Origin: Sphaerisporangium corydalis
Lineage (GTDB): Bacteria; Actinomycetota; Actinomycetes; Streptosporangiales; Streptosporangiaceae
Direction of reading: 5' to 3'
Assembly: GCF_025506355.1 (NCBI RefSeq)
Contig: NZ_JANZYP010000021.1
Span: 1-64,000, forward strand
Length of the DNA: 64,000 bases
This document shows positions 63,379-64,000 of this stretch, piece by piece; position 1 is the stretch's first letter; each line of letters begins with the position of its first letter. Under the pieces are notes generated by a model. It worked only from the letters and a program-made list of their open reading frames with translations, did no database searches and had not been told where the DNA came from. The translations under genes were made by a program, and so were the position numbers.

Positions 63379-64000
63379 TCACCGTGGCTCCAGGTCGTCC
63401 AGCCACAGGCGCTGCAGCATGTGCCAGTCCTCGGGGTGCTCGGCGATGCCCTCCTGGAAGACGCGCGCCATGCTCTGGGTCATGACGGCGGCCTTCTCCT
63501 TGCGGGTGCCCTCGGCGGGGACGGGGATCTCCTCGTGGATGCGCACCCCCCAGCCGTCGCCCTCGAACCACAAGGTCGCGGGGTGCAGCGCCGCGCCGGT
63601 CTGGATGGCGAGCATCGCGGGGCCGGCGACCATGCGCGTGCGGCCGTCGAAGAAGTCGACCTCGATGCCCGACTCGGTCAGGTCGCGCTCGGCGGGCAGG
63701 CAGATCGGGTGGCCGGCGCGCAGCCGCTGGGCCAGGGTGCCGAAGGCGTGGGCCGTGCCGCCCCCCTTGGCGGTGAGCGGCAGCACCTCCATGCCGAGGC
63801 TCTGGCGGAACGCGACGAAGCGGTCGTACAGCGACTCGGGCTTGAGCCGCTCCATGACGGTGGTGAACGGGTATCCCCGGTGGATCATCCAGGCGCCGGC
63901 CAGGTCCCAGTTGCCCATGTGCGGCAGGGCCAGCACGATGCCCCTGCCGCTGTCGACGGTGGAGAAGATCCTGTCGCCGTCGATGTCGTGCGTGCCGGTG
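63379..64000 (-). CDS. PatA-like acyltransferase, 5' part missing (partial)
   Basis: The frame is open to the right edge, so only about 206 C-terminal residues are visible. They show the acyltransferase motif HMGNWD (HX4D) in ALPHMGNWDLAG, an RFVAFRQSLGMEVLPL block, an Arg/Glu motif in CLPAERDLTESGIEVDFFDG and a LHPATLWFEGDG block, as in the lipid A/PIM acyltransferases. Its place upstream of pimA matches mycobacterial PatA, which acylates the mannose of PIM1/PIM2. The start lies outside the window. Confidence 0.88.
   Translation of the reverse strand, partial: TGTHDIDGDRIFSTVDSGRGIVLALPHMGNWDLAGAWMIHRGYPFTTVMERLKPESLYDRFVAFRQSLGMEVLPLTAKGGGTAHAFGTLAQRLRAGHPICLPAERDLTESGIEVDFFDGRTRMVAGPAMLAIQTGAALHPATLWFEGDGWGVRIHEEIPVPAEGTRKEKAAVMTQSMARVFQEGIAEHPEDWHMLQRLWLDDLEPR

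Overview
The window is 64 kb of GC-rich chromosome from an actinobacterium. Heavy G/C use at third codon positions, frequent GTG and TTG starts, mycobacterial-type synteny and family-typical proteins (DUF6069, DUF6167, DUF3048, Eis-type acetyltransferase, PimA) point to the Actinomycetia. The layout looks most like Streptosporangiales, but that placement is inference. Almost everything is core chromosome. No insertion sequence, prophage, CRISPR array or tRNA gene was seen.

Layout. The left edge (1-630) is the 5' end of a 16S rRNA gene running leftwards, with its leader and up to three promoters. A zone of short tandem repeats (931-1152) separates it from tyrS. Next, all leftward, come mpg and the complete arginine cluster argC-J-B-D-F-R-G-H (3777-12416), with an argC promoter carrying ArgR-like palindromes. 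A rightward block (12610-22320) holds an acyl-CoA synthetase, a PhyH-type dioxygenase, a two-component system, an MFS exporter and a large secreted Ntn-hydrolase (penicillin acylase family) with a discoidin domain; one DUF6069 gene in it is leftward. Leftward again are pheST, a PAS histidine kinase, an rRNA methyltransferase and infC-rpmI-rplT, then aroE, two mltG paralogues, ruvX, alaS, DUF6167, DUF948 and rarA, then a lipoprotein and a DUF2231 protein.

From 40 kb to the right edge the order is close to that of other actinobacteria: cyclophilin, hisS, MBL hydrolase, second cyclophilin, DUF349, rel, apt, secF, secD, yajC, ruvB, ruvA, ruvC, Eis-like acetyltransferase, yebC, pdxT, phoD, pdxS, DUF3048 lipoprotein, a small membrane protein, pimA and a patA-like acyltransferase cut by the edge. 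This joins stringent response, Sec export, SOS-controlled Holliday-junction processing, vitamin B6 synthesis and phosphatidylinositol-mannoside synthesis.

The most unusual signal is not a gene. At six places (tyrS, mpg, argH, argR, rel, ruvB) a degenerate tandem repeat covers or directly follows the stop codon, with units of 18, 76, 36, 24, 53 and about 26 bp. At argH/mpg the 36-bp unit is present five times, spans the end of argH and the start of mpg, and each copy carries a purine-rich ribosome-binding site and a GTG. mpg also has repeats inside and after its coding sequence. Other notable points are an ATC start codon for infC preceded by an attenuator-like hairpin, a LexA box at ruvC, and a run of six G6 tracts upstream of the rRNA promoters.
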